From NCBI GenBank assembly GCA_047619485.1, contig JBLHKE010000020.1, positions 1 to 24,897 on the forward strand: 24,897 bases of DNA, written 5' to 3'. The notes beneath the pieces are model-generated. The model was not told the origin of the DNA. It saw nothing but the letters and a program-made list of their open reading frames with translations, and made no database searches. Each line of letters opens with the position of its first letter. Position 1 is the first letter of the stretch. Positions 7,566-15,997 of this stretch are shown here, in pieces. The position numbers and the translations under genes are program-made. This stretch comes from JBLHKE01 sp047619485 (GTDB lineage Bacteria; Verrucomicrobiota; Verrucomicrobiia; Verrucomicrobiales; DEV007).

Positions 7566-7949
7566 TAGAGATTATATACTCCGTGATCGGGAAATAGCCA
7601 AAAAGTTCTAAGTTTTGAGACTGTGGCATCTGCATTTGAGTCATTCGATGGGTTTTCCCGGATTGATTAGGCTAGCGCCTCACCGACCATCTCCCCGCAA
7701 TTGCTAAGGAATTGCTCTTCCGCCCCGGTGTCCTTCGGCGCCGATCGGGGGGATAGATGAGGTGCAACTGCGAGGGGAGGGAAGGGGGCAATTCCCGCTT
7801 ATTGCCTCCATTTGTCCGGAAATCGCGTGCTCCTGCAAGTCGAAGGGTGGCTAGCGTTGGCTGAGTTGGAGGCGTGGTAGCGGAAGCTAGCGCCTGACAC
7901 CTCCCGGCAGGATCGCCGCGCCTTGGCTTCCGTCCAATCCCCGCGACGA
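7566..7949. other. Gene-free stretch between AraC gene and operon end
   Basis: There is no credible coding frame here. It contains the AraC promoter at its left edge, then a GC-rich part with small repeats: GCTAGCGCCT occurs twice (7671-7680 and 7886-7895) and GCTAGCG once more (7850-7856). A TAGC-GGAA-GCTA mini-hairpin (7878-7889) is flanked by GGAGG and CCTCC, which may form an imperfect longer hairpin downstream of the four-gene minus-strand block. There is no U-rich tail, so a classical terminator is not supported. Confidence 0.4.
7571..7603 (-). promoter_or_regulatory. Promoter of the AraC-type gene
   Basis: On the minus strand a perfect -10 hexamer TATAAT lies at 7576-7571, five bases before the ATG at 7565. 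A weak TTGGCT-like -35 is 18-19 bases upstream. Transcription would begin at about the A of the ATG, giving a leaderless message. Confidence 0.5.
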
Positions 7950-10625
7950 CTAGCGCAGCTTCAAAAGGATCTTCTTGTCAGCGGCACTCCAGATACGCAG
8001 GACGCTGTCCTCGCCTCCAGCAGCGATCATTTTGCCATCGTCGCTGGCCTCCGCCACGTGCATAAACGTGCCAGTATCTGGCAGCGGCAGATCTCCCAGG
8101 CGCACGGTCTTGTCGCCACTGCTGCTGACCAAAGTTCCGCCGTTTCCGACAAAGGAGACCGAGGTGACGGGCTTGCTGTGTCCCTTCACAGTCTGCTTCT
8201 GAGTGCCGGCCTCGAAGTCCCAGACCTTCACGACATTGTCCGCACCTGAACTGGCCAAAACGAGTCCGTCGGCGCGCCAGCTGACATCCAACACGTGGTT
8301 GGTGTGTCCCTCGAACGAGCGCTCGAACGTTGCGTCCTCGGCTGAGAACACTTTCACAAAGCGGTCGGTTGCGGCGGTCGCGACATGCCGCCCGTCAGGG
8401 CTGAATGCCACGGCGGAAATTGAATCGCTGTGCTCTTCGATGTTCTCCGCGATTTTCTCCCCGTCCCGAACGCGCCAGAGTTTCAGTTCGCCTCCGCGCG
8501 ACGGCACCCCGCCTCCCGTAGCGAGCGTGCGCCCGTCGTAGCTAAACGCCACGGTGTTGATCCGGTCGGTGAAGGTTTCTGCGTCGTCGAGCGAACCGAT
8601 GGTGCGCTCGAGAGTCCACTTCGGGCTCGTTTCGTAGATCGCGACCGACTTGTTGGAGCCCACGCCTAACACTCGCCCATCCGCGACGGCGGCGAGGGAT
8701 GCAAGTGGCGTGCCGAGCGGGATGCTGCCCGCAGCGGCACCAGAGCCAGCGCCCCATGCGTAGAGATTTCCGTCTTCGGCTGATGCCAAGAACATCGCCC
8801 CGTCGGCGCTGAACGCGATCTTGGTCAAAGCCTTCACCGATTCTGCACTTGCCTTCTGCGCCGCTTCGAGCGCCGCCTTGGCGGCAATGACGCCTGCCTC
8901 GGCGGCGGCGAGTGCGGCGTCAGCGGCCGCAGCGGCCTCCGCGGCGCGACTGCTAAATCTCACCGCGAGCTCCGCATTACGTCCGGTCTCGACCCGCTTC
9001 CGTGTGGCGTCGTCGGCTTCCGTCTGAGCCTTCGCCATAGCGTCGGTTGCGGCCTTGGAGGAGTTCGCATCGGCAAGCTTGGCCGCGATGGCTTCGTCAG
9101 CGCGGCGTTTCGCCACCTCTGAATCGCCGAGCGCAGAGAGCTTCGCCATGAGTTCGGTGATCGCCGTGACCTCGGCTTCGGCGGCAGTCTTCGCTTTGCC
9201 CTTTTCTTCATCGATCTTCTTCGTCGCTGCATCGAGCGCAATCTTACGGCCGTCGCGGATGCCGATGGCGACAGTTTGCGAATCCTGCGCCTCCCCTTGA
9301 ACCCGGATCGCCTCGTTGTCGGTCTTGAGATCGGTGATGTGTTTCAAGTCGGCGCCGTTCCAGAGCCGCACGGTCTTGTCTGCGGCGATGGTGGCAAAAC
9401 GAGTACCGTCGGGGCTCAATGCCGCGCCGATCACCGGCGAGCTGTTGTTGGCTTCGAAGGTTGGTTTCTCCAGATGGTCGAGGTTCCATCCAAACAGTTT
9501 CGCATCTGCCCCTGCGGAGATCAGCGCTTTGCCCGATGTCGCCAGCGCCGTCACCTTCGCGCCGTGCGCTTTTAGTTCAGCGATCTCGCCTTCAAGCGAT
9601 ACCAAGCGAATGACTCCATCTTCGCAGCCGCACGCGATTCGATTTCCCCCTTCGATCATCACCATCGAATGGATCGGCGATGGCAATTCGGCGATTTGTC
9701 GCGCCTCACCCCCACCGCCTGCCGATCGCGCTTTGACAAATTTATCGAGGGAGGCGGTGACGATTTGCCCGTCGGCTGTGAACGCGACTCCGGTGACGAC
9801 TGCTGAGTGATCTTTGAACGAGACTGGCTTCTTCGCGGGGTCAGCAAGTGAGTGCAGGACAACGCCGCCAGATGTATCTCCGACTAGCGCCCAGGCGCCA
9901 TCCGCGCTGACCGAAGCGGCTGCCGGATCCACTGCGAGTGCGGGCAAATTGGAAACGACTGGGTTCTCGGCGGAGCGCCAGAGTTTGACTGTGCGGAAGC
10001 CGCCGGAGGCGAGTAAGCCATCGCCACTAAATGCCAATGCTCCGACGATATCGAGATGCGCCTTGCCGCCTTTCTCGGACAGCGTGGGGTCGGAGAGCTC
10101 GGCAACCTGTCGGCCGGTAGGGAGATGGTAGAGATGGATGCGGTTACCGCGGCCGGCGGCGGCGTAGAGGTTGTTGGGCGAGATGGCGATCGAGTAGATC
10201 GCGTCGACCGGATCGGGCATTGCTGCGAATTCGACTGGAACTGAAGTTGCGCCCGAGCCATCGTCCTTCGCGCCTTCCTCGATCCAGCGGTGCAGCAGTG
10301 CCAGCTCATCGGGTTTCAACCTCGGCGCCTTGGACTTGTTATTCTCGGGCGGCATCACCGGATCTTCCTTATGGGCGGCGACGGTGTAAAGCAGGCTGCC
10401 GTCGGCGTTCCCCGGCACCAGGACTTCGCCATCGCCCGAGCCTTTCAGGATATCCTCGACGCTCTCGAGATTGAAGTCGGCCTTGGCTTTGGTCTCGTTG
10501 TGGCAGGCGACGCAGCTGCGTTTGAATATCGGGACGATGTCCTTGCTAAAGCTGACCGGCTCGGCGTTCGCCGTTCCAACAAGCATCAAGAACAGAGCGC
10601 AGTATCGTTTTCTCAGATGGCTCAT
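7950..10625 (-). CDS. Exported cytochrome c-like (PSCyt) and WD40 repeat protein with central coiled coil
   Basis: An 891-residue exported protein. Signal peptide is at residues 1-21 (cleavage after TANA). Residues ~24-122 form a planctomycete-type cytochrome c domain with one haem site CVACH (Cys38, Cys41, His42) and a probable distal Met in PVMPPENN. WD40 blades then run from ~140 to 465, with typical F-S-x-D-G and x-V-x-L-W pieces, an alanine-rich coiled coil spans ~466-600, and a second WD40 set runs ~600-890 (VAFSPDGRHVATAATD). Two propellers joined by a long helix suggest a scaffold with electron-transfer ability in the periplasm. ATG 10625 overlaps the stop of the upstream gene in an ATGA, so translation is probably coupled. 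It is the last gene of a four-gene minus-strand block. Stop is TAG. The enzymatic role is unknown. Confidence 0.9.
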   Translation of the reverse strand: MSHLRKRYCALFLMLVGTANAEPVSFSKDIVPIFKRSCVACHNETKAKADFNLESVEDILKGSGDGEVLVPGNADGSLLYTVAAHKEDPVMPPENNKSKAPRLKPDELALLHRWIEEGAKDDGSGATSVPVEFAAMPDPVDAIYSIAISPNNLYAAAGRGNRIHLYHLPTGRQVAELSDPTLSEKGGKAHLDIVGALAFSGDGLLASGGFRTVKLWRSAENPVVSNLPALAVDPAAASVSADGAWALVGDTSGGVVLHSLADPAKKPVSFKDHSAVVTGVAFTADGQIVTASLDKFVKARSAGGGGEARQIAELPSPIHSMVMIEGGNRIACGCEDGVIRLVSLEGEIAELKAHGAKVTALATSGKALISAGADAKLFGWNLDHLEKPTFEANNSSPVIGAALSPDGTRFATIAADKTVRLWNGADLKHITDLKTDNEAIRVQGEAQDSQTVAIGIRDGRKIALDAATKKIDEEKGKAKTAAEAEVTAITELMAKLSALGDSEVAKRRADEAIAAKLADANSSKAATDAMAKAQTEADDATRKRVETGRNAELAVRFSSRAAEAAAAADAALAAAEAGVIAAKAALEAAQKASAESVKALTKIAFSADGAMFLASAEDGNLYAWGAGSGAAAGSIPLGTPLASLAAVADGRVLGVGSNKSVAIYETSPKWTLERTIGSLDDAETFTDRINTVAFSYDGRTLATGGGVPSRGGELKLWRVRDGEKIAENIEEHSDSISAVAFSPDGRHVATAATDRFVKVFSAEDATFERSFEGHTNHVLDVSWRADGLVLASSGADNVVKVWDFEAGTQKQTVKGHSKPVTSVSFVGNGGTLVSSSGDKTVRLGDLPLPDTGTFMHVAEASDDGKMIAAGGEDSVLRIWSAADKKILLKLR

Positions 10626-13318
10626 GGGGCGGTGATGATCAGTTTGATAGGGTGGCGTTCTTCGAGGTCGATGCCGTTGAATTTCATCTTCGCAATCAGC
10701 TCGATCGCTAGCTCGCCGGGTTTCGCTTCGGCGGCGGTGTTGATCACGAGTGCGCCCTTACCAGCGTCCTTCGCGACCGCGACTTCCGGTGCGCTCACAC
10801 CGGCGGTGCCATCGGGGAGCTTAGCGCTGAACCTTACCTCGTCGGCGAATCCGTAGAGCCGCTCGAACTGCACTGGAACCTCGACAGCCGCGCCCTTGGC
10901 GACCGTGAGGGGCGCGGCCGGCGGCACTAATCTAATTGGCGTCGCGGCGAGTTTTAGCGTGATCGGGAAAGTTCGGTCGGAGACCAGCAAGTCGCGCGGC
11001 TTGGCGCGTTCGGCAGCGGCCTTCGCAGCTTCTTCGGATTTTCGCATGGTCTCCTCGGCGACCTTGAGTGCTTCCTCCGCCGCTTTGAGCGCTAGTTCGG
11101 AATCGGCGACCCGCTTTTGCTTCTCCACATCGGTCTCAGCAGTCGAGGCGCGCGCAGTATCGAGCGCCTTCTTCGATTCATCGCGAGCCTTGCGTTTCGC
11201 GTCGGCGTCGGCCGCGGCCGCTTTTTTCGCCTCCTCGGCGGCGGTCGATTTATCGACGTCTCGCCGGTAGCCGATCTTGGTCGAAGCGGCGAGCGCGAAG
11301 CTGTGGGTGCCCGTCGTGAACTTGTTGTTGTCGCGGTTGTTGAAGAATTCCATCACCAGCGTGCCGACGTCCTTATCTTTTTCGATGGCGGTCTGCATCG
11401 GCTTGTTGCCCAAGCCTAAGAGCTCGACCACGCGGACGTTTATTTTGTCTTTGATCTCGCCGCTCATCGCCAGCTTCAGCGGAATTTCGAGCTTCCCGCC
11501 GATGGACGTCTCCCAAATTTTCTCCTCAGCCAGAGTCACCACTACCGGAGCGACCTCCTCGATGCCTGCGACGGTCAATGCCGAGCCGACCTGCGAGAAC
11601 ACGCGCTCTTGGTCGGCATCATTGCTCGTCCAGTTCACCGAAACCGGATGGGCCGCTTCACGCCTATCGCCGGCCTTGCCGAATACCCTAATAGCACCGC
11701 TCCAAGCAGGCGCGTCGGCGGCCATCCGCAAAGCGATCGAACCGTTGTCGCGACCAGTGTGAACTACCGAGGGCGCGGCCGTGAACCCTGCGGGCAATCC
11801 TTCGACCTCCAGCTCCACCTCGGAGTTGAAGCCGTCGCGGCGCAAGATCGCCACTGGTAATTCAACGGTTTGACCACGGCGCAATGCCACGCCCGAATGG
11901 AACACGCGTTTGCCACCGTTGTTGTCACCGTCGGGCGCCGGACCGGCGACGATCACGTCGAAGCCCGGTTTCGGCTCGCTGATCCGTAGCCGGAAGGTCG
12001 ATAGCGTCCCGAACTGGTCGCGCAAAGCGACGCGCATCGAACCGTCGGCGTCGGCCGTGAAGCGGAACGCTGGGTCGCGGTGGTCTGTCCGGTAGGCGCG
12101 GCCGCCGATGTTCTTGCCCTCGTCGTCGCCGCCGCCGATCTTCGCCAAGCCCTCTTTGCCATCAACGTCGACGGTGCGCTTGAAAACTTCGAGCACCGGA
12201 TCGCTGGGCGCGCTTGCGCGTTGTCCGAACACATCGACGATGTAGGTCTTCCCTTTCACCGCGTCGAACCCGAACCACTCGACCCCGCCCGGGTAGAATC
12301 GCCCGCTGACTTCGCTCGGCACAGCGACAATCTGCGCTGCCTCCGATCGGTTGTTGCCGCCCGCATCGAGCACCGCTGGCGCATCTCCGTGGGCGATGAA
12401 GTAGGGATTCGATCCCTCGATATTCAGATGGAATCCCTGCGTGCCTGTAGCGGCTGGCGGCAGTGGAGACGTGTGCCGGCGCTGTGCGTCGGCAGGAACA
12501 TCGACGCTGATCTCGGCGCGTTCCATGCCATCGGCCGAAGCGATGCCGCCGGGGAGATTGTGCCCGAAGACCTGGAAAGTTTGTCGCGTTCCTGGCACGG
12601 CAGAAGCGGGCAAAACGTGGTCGATCTGCGGGCCGCTGTTCAGCGTGATCCGGAAGCCGTAATCGACGCCGCCACGGACGAGGAAGTCTGACACCTGCAG
12701 AATCAGTTCGCCATCGGCGTTCGCGGTGTAATCGAGCAAAGGGTCACCGAACTTCGCCTCGCGTGAGCGTGCGACCTCGGTGCCGGAGGCATCAAACAGC
12801 ACCAGCAGCGCGTCCATGCGCGAGCCGATGCGGTCGGCAGCACAGTCGACAAAGAAGCGTTCACCGGCCTTCGCTGCGATACGGAAGTAGTTCGCCTGAC
12901 CGGCCTCGGCGCGGCCGTTGTAGACTGTGCGGGGAGTCATCGAGGGCGCTTTGGTAAGATCCTTCGCCTCCGCCGTCACCAGCGCCTCCTCACCGTCGCC
13001 GACCGTGAACCAACGCGGCGCGCTCACGCCCCAGCGGCCGCTGAACCGCAGCTCGTAGGCTCCCGGTGGAACGTCAGGCGCGACCTGCACTTTAAAACGT
13101 GTCCCCGATACGGGTTCCGCTTTGATCCCAGCATGATCGAAGATCAACGACACCGGCCCGTCGAGCTCCGCCCCGGCCACCTCGATCTCCGTCGTAGTCC
13201 CGGCCTTTGCCCCAAAAGGAAAGATGGTGTCAAGACGTGCGATCGGGAGCTGCGCAGAAGCGGCAGCCAGAAGCGCGACGGAAACAGCCGTCGCTAATAA
13301 CTGAGCTTTGATGGTCAA
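10622..13318 (-). CDS. Large exported beta-sandwich protein (PVC pre-peptidase/Ig-like type) with coiled-coil insert
   Basis: An 898-residue protein with a Sec signal (hydrophobic residues ~8-21, cleavage after ASA). It starts with TTG at 13318, four bases after the stop of the upstream gene; no ATG or GTG fits a full signal peptide. The body is strand-rich, with an N-terminal IPT/TIG-like start (FPFGAKAGTTTEIEVAG), then pre-peptidase-C-like sandwiches (ANYFRIAAKAGERFFVDCAADRIG is typical of PPC-domain PVC proteins) and later Ig-like folds. Residues ~687-774 are an Ala/Lys/Glu-rich coiled coil inserted between two sandwich domains. No catalytic motif is visible; a structural or substrate-binding role is likely. 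The downstream cytochrome-WD40 protein also has an Ala-rich coiled coil, so the two may bind each other. Confidence 0.85.
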   Translation of the reverse strand: MTIKAQLLATAVSVALLAAASAQLPIARLDTIFPFGAKAGTTTEIEVAGAELDGPVSLIFDHAGIKAEPVSGTRFKVQVAPDVPPGAYELRFSGRWGVSAPRWFTVGDGEEALVTAEAKDLTKAPSMTPRTVYNGRAEAGQANYFRIAAKAGERFFVDCAADRIGSRMDALLVLFDASGTEVARSREAKFGDPLLDYTANADGELILQVSDFLVRGGVDYGFRITLNSGPQIDHVLPASAVPGTRQTFQVFGHNLPGGIASADGMERAEISVDVPADAQRRHTSPLPPAATGTQGFHLNIEGSNPYFIAHGDAPAVLDAGGNNRSEAAQIVAVPSEVSGRFYPGGVEWFGFDAVKGKTYIVDVFGQRASAPSDPVLEVFKRTVDVDGKEGLAKIGGGDDEGKNIGGRAYRTDHRDPAFRFTADADGSMRVALRDQFGTLSTFRLRISEPKPGFDVIVAGPAPDGDNNGGKRVFHSGVALRRGQTVELPVAILRRDGFNSEVELEVEGLPAGFTAAPSVVHTGRDNGSIALRMAADAPAWSGAIRVFGKAGDRREAAHPVSVNWTSNDADQERVFSQVGSALTVAGIEEVAPVVVTLAEEKIWETSIGGKLEIPLKLAMSGEIKDKINVRVVELLGLGNKPMQTAIEKDKDVGTLVMEFFNNRDNNKFTTGTHSFALAASTKIGYRRDVDKSTAAEEAKKAAAADADAKRKARDESKKALDTARASTAETDVEKQKRVADSELALKAAEEALKVAEETMRKSEEAAKAAAERAKPRDLLVSDRTFPITLKLAATPIRLVPPAAPLTVAKGAAVEVPVQFERLYGFADEVRFSAKLPDGTAGVSAPEVAVAKDAGKGALVINTAAEAKPGELAIELIAKMKFNGIDLEERHPIKLIITAP

Positions 13319-13322
13319 AATC

Positions 13323-15794
13323 TTAGTGGTTAAACAAGAACTCTTTCGTGTTCAGTAGCGCCCATACGAGGTCTTCCCACGCCAGCTTCTCGGCAGCTGC
13401 GACGTCCACGGCGGCGGTGCTCGCGGCGGAGCGCTTCTTGTCGAGGTAGGCGGCTGCGATCTGCACTTCGCTGTCGACGGGCGTGCGCGCGAAGGCGCGG
13501 TGATAGAGCTCCGAGATTTTCTCTCGATCCTGCCGAGCCGCGTCTCCGGAGAGGCGGGCGGCGTTACCAGCCCCCGCGGCCAGCTTGTCTTGGATGTTCT
13601 TCGAGTTCAGCAGGTGCAGCGTCTGCGCGAGGCTCGCACCCTCTGCGCGCTCGCACTCGCAGGCGCTGTCCATTTCCGGGCGGCCGAAAACGGTGAGGAA
13701 ATACGAACTGGAATTGTAGCTGTCGTCGGGCAAGGCGATCGCGCGCGTGCCGGGCAGCTGGCCTGCGAAGCTGGTCGGCGAACCGGTGATCGAGTCGATC
13801 GAATCGAGCAGCACCTCCGCGTTGAGCCGCTTCGGAAAGTAGCGCGAGTAGTTTTGCCGATCGCCGGCGTTGTGCTCGTTCGGGATCGCGCTCAGCTGGT
13901 AGGCGGTCGAGTTGCAGATCGTCCGCACCAGCGCTTTGAGGTCGAAGTTTGACTCCACGAAATTGCTAGCCAAGGCGTCGAGCAAGGCCGGGTTGGTCGG
14001 CGGGTTGGTGACGCGCATGTCGTCTTCAGGTTCGACCAGAGCGCGGTTGAAGAAGTGCTTCCAGTAGCGATTCACCAGCATGCGTGCGAAGAACTCGTTG
14101 TCTTTCGAGGTCATCCACGTCGCCAGCTCCTGGCGCGGGTCACGCTCTGCCGGGAGGTCGAGCGCCTCCCCGCCAAGCGGCGTCGGCTTGACGTTCTGTT
14201 TCGTCTTCGGGTTGTTCGCTGAAGCGATGCCGACGTTGTGGAACACGGCGTCCTCACCCGGCACCTCGGACTTCTTCTTGCCGACGCGCGAGAAGAATGC
14301 CTGGAAGCCGTAGTAATCCTGCTGGCTCCACTTCTCGTATGGGTGGTGGTGGCATTCGGCGCACTGCAGGCGGACACCGAGGAAGACTTGCGCGGTGTCC
14401 TGTAACTGCTCCTTCTGACCGGGCACGTTGCGGAACCAAGCTGCCGCTGGGTTGTGCGCGATCTCGCCGGTGGCGGTGACGAGTTCGCGGGCGAGCTGAT
14501 CGTAAGGTTTGTTCTCGTGCAGGCTGCCGCGAATCCACTCGTGGAAGGCCTGCGTGCCGCGTGCGTAGCTGCCGTTCTTGCGTTTGTTGCGCAGCATCGA
14601 GACCCACTTGTTAGCGAAGTAGTCGGCGTAGTCGGTACCTGCGAGTAAGGTGTCGACCCAAGCTGCGCGCTTGTCGGGGCGGGTATCGTTTTGATACGCC
14701 TCTGCTTCTTCGAGCGTCGGCAAGCGACCGGCGATGTCGATCGCGCTGCGGCGCAGGAAGGTGGTGTCGTCACACAGCTCTGAAGCCGGTAAGCCGAGGA
14801 TGCGTAATTTGGCAAAGACATGTCCGTCGATGAAGTTGCGCTCTGCCGGCAGCGAGTCGGTTGGTGCGCCGAGCGGGATGGTCGCTTGGAACACCGTGAC
14901 CTGTTCTTGGAAACGGATCATCACTGCCGTGTCACCGGTTTGCCCCTCCAACATTGTCACCAAGCCCGACAGTTCGACCTCAGCCATTTCCTTCTGGTTC
15001 GACTCGTAGGTCACGATCTCGGTGACGTCGCGCAGCGTGCCGTCGGAGTAGTGCGCCGTCACTGCGAGCTGTTGCTTTGCGCCCGGCGCGACGATCCGTA
15101 GCTCGGGGAACACGCTTATCTTCTCGACGGTAGGATCGCTTTCGCTGCCATACGGCATTCCCTGCTCCATCCAGCGGACGATGGCGCGGTAGTCCCAAGA
15201 GTCGCGCTCGACGCGTGCGCCGCCGCCGTGCGGGAGATCGCCGATGGCCTTGCGAAGTAGAAGGCTGTGATCCGGTGCGGCGGGGAACAGGCGCCGGCCG
15301 CGCGATTCTTTGACGAGATACTCGTAGTCCTCGGTCGGTTCGAAGCCGAGTAGCGAGAGCCGGAAACCGTTTTGCCCCTCCGACTTGCCGTGGCAACCAC
15401 CGCTGTTGCAGCCGTGTTTGGTGAACAGTGGGACGATGTCGTTAGAGAAATTGATCGGCTGAGGCGTCGCGCACGATTCGATGGCGACCTGCACCTGCGC
15501 GCTTTCTCCGCCGTCCGCCGCGACTGCTGTGACCGTCGCGAGACCGTCGGCGAGAGGGGTGACCTTGCCGCCCGGAGTGATCGTGACGAGGCCGGCGGGC
15601 TCGGCTCTGTACTCGACGAGATGAGTGAAATCTGTGGCGCCGTCACGCGTCACGACGAGTTGCAATGTGGCGTCGGGGCCGAGGAGTTTCGCAGGCATGT
15701 CGGGTTTCCCGACCGCGTGGATATCGAGAGCGGCACCAGCGGGCGCGACGAGCGCTGCGAGCAAAACGAAAAGGGTGGTAAGGCGAGTCTTCAT
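13323..15794 (-). CDS. DUF1549/DUF1553 protein with planctomycete cytochrome C and Ig-like domains
   Basis: An 823-residue exported protein (signal 1-21). Residues ~22-105 form a bacterial Ig-like (BIG2) fold. A PSCyt1-type domain follows with GCNSGGCHG, in which the haem-type motif is C-x4-C-H (Cys129, Cys134, His135) rather than C-x2-C-H, and a second Ig-like segment lies at ~225-305. DUF1549 covers ~320-530 and includes a conventional CAECH (Cys478, Cys481, His482) in LQCAECHHHPYEKW. DUF1553 fills the rest, with its familiar features (WMTSKDNEFFARMLVNRYWKHFF, HLLNSKNIQDKL). These proteins are a hallmark of PVC bacteria, usually next to a DUF1501 gene; their activity is not established, and links to glycan breakdown come from genome context. 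The next gene starts four bases after its TAA. Confidence 0.93.
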   Translation of the reverse strand: MKTRLTTLFVLLAALVAPAGAALDIHAVGKPDMPAKLLGPDATLQLVVTRDGATDFTHLVEYRAEPAGLVTITPGGKVTPLADGLATVTAVAADGGESAQVQVAIESCATPQPINFSNDIVPLFTKHGCNSGGCHGKSEGQNGFRLSLLGFEPTEDYEYLVKESRGRRLFPAAPDHSLLLRKAIGDLPHGGGARVERDSWDYRAIVRWMEQGMPYGSESDPTVEKISVFPELRIVAPGAKQQLAVTAHYSDGTLRDVTEIVTYESNQKEMAEVELSGLVTMLEGQTGDTAVMIRFQEQVTVFQATIPLGAPTDSLPAERNFIDGHVFAKLRILGLPASELCDDTTFLRRSAIDIAGRLPTLEEAEAYQNDTRPDKRAAWVDTLLAGTDYADYFANKWVSMLRNKRKNGSYARGTQAFHEWIRGSLHENKPYDQLARELVTATGEIAHNPAAAWFRNVPGQKEQLQDTAQVFLGVRLQCAECHHHPYEKWSQQDYYGFQAFFSRVGKKKSEVPGEDAVFHNVGIASANNPKTKQNVKPTPLGGEALDLPAERDPRQELATWMTSKDNEFFARMLVNRYWKHFFNRALVEPEDDMRVTNPPTNPALLDALASNFVESNFDLKALVRTICNSTAYQLSAIPNEHNAGDRQNYSRYFPKRLNAEVLLDSIDSITGSPTSFAGQLPGTRAIALPDDSYNSSSYFLTVFGRPEMDSACECERAEGASLAQTLHLLNSKNIQDKLAAGAGNAARLSGDAARQDREKISELYHRAFARTPVDSEVQIAAAYLDKKRSAASTAAVDVAAAEKLAWEDLVWALLNTKEFLFNH

Positions 15795-15814
15795 TTCGGG
15801 TCAGATCAGTTTGG

Positions 15815-15940
15815 TTATCGGGGCATCGGGGCAAAGCCATTGAGCGAGTAGCGCGGGCACCCGCTGAGGTCGGGCACGGTGGTTTCCGCTGTGTCGATGC
15901 CAAGGTTGTGGCAACGCGTGTATCCCGTCGCAAAACGGGG
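15815..15940 (-). pseudogene. Decayed C-terminal end of a second DUF1501 gene
   Basis: In the 203-base gap between two minus-strand genes, the minus strand reads LGIDTAETTVPDLSGCPRY, then SLNGFAPMPR and a TAA at 15817-15815. This matches the end of the intact DUF1501 protein at 15998-17350 (VGIDVNKATVNDFSGRPRY and ...FSPMPELV): about half the residues are identical, and the DNA is alike over ~70 bases. Upstream, FAT...RCHNLG still resembles FATLYQAVG with an insertion, then similarity ends and a TGA interrupts the frame at 15979-15977. No start or Tat signal remains. It is therefore a fragment, left by deletion after a tandem duplication or by replacement of the original DUF1501 gene. Confidence 0.7.
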
Positions 15941-15997
15941 TCGAACGGCGGTCTCCGAAAAAGGTGAGCATGGTATTCAGCGCAAGTAAACGGCGGA

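Noticed and set aside
8821..9300. Plus-strand Ala/Ser-rich ORFs over the WD40 gene
   Set aside because: They are antisense shadows of the alanine-rich coiled coil on the minus strand.
15643..15933. Minus-strand ORF of 96 codons over the DUF1501 remnant
   Set aside because: Its frame is not the one with DUF1501 similarity, and most of it overlaps the start of the DUF1549 gene out of frame.
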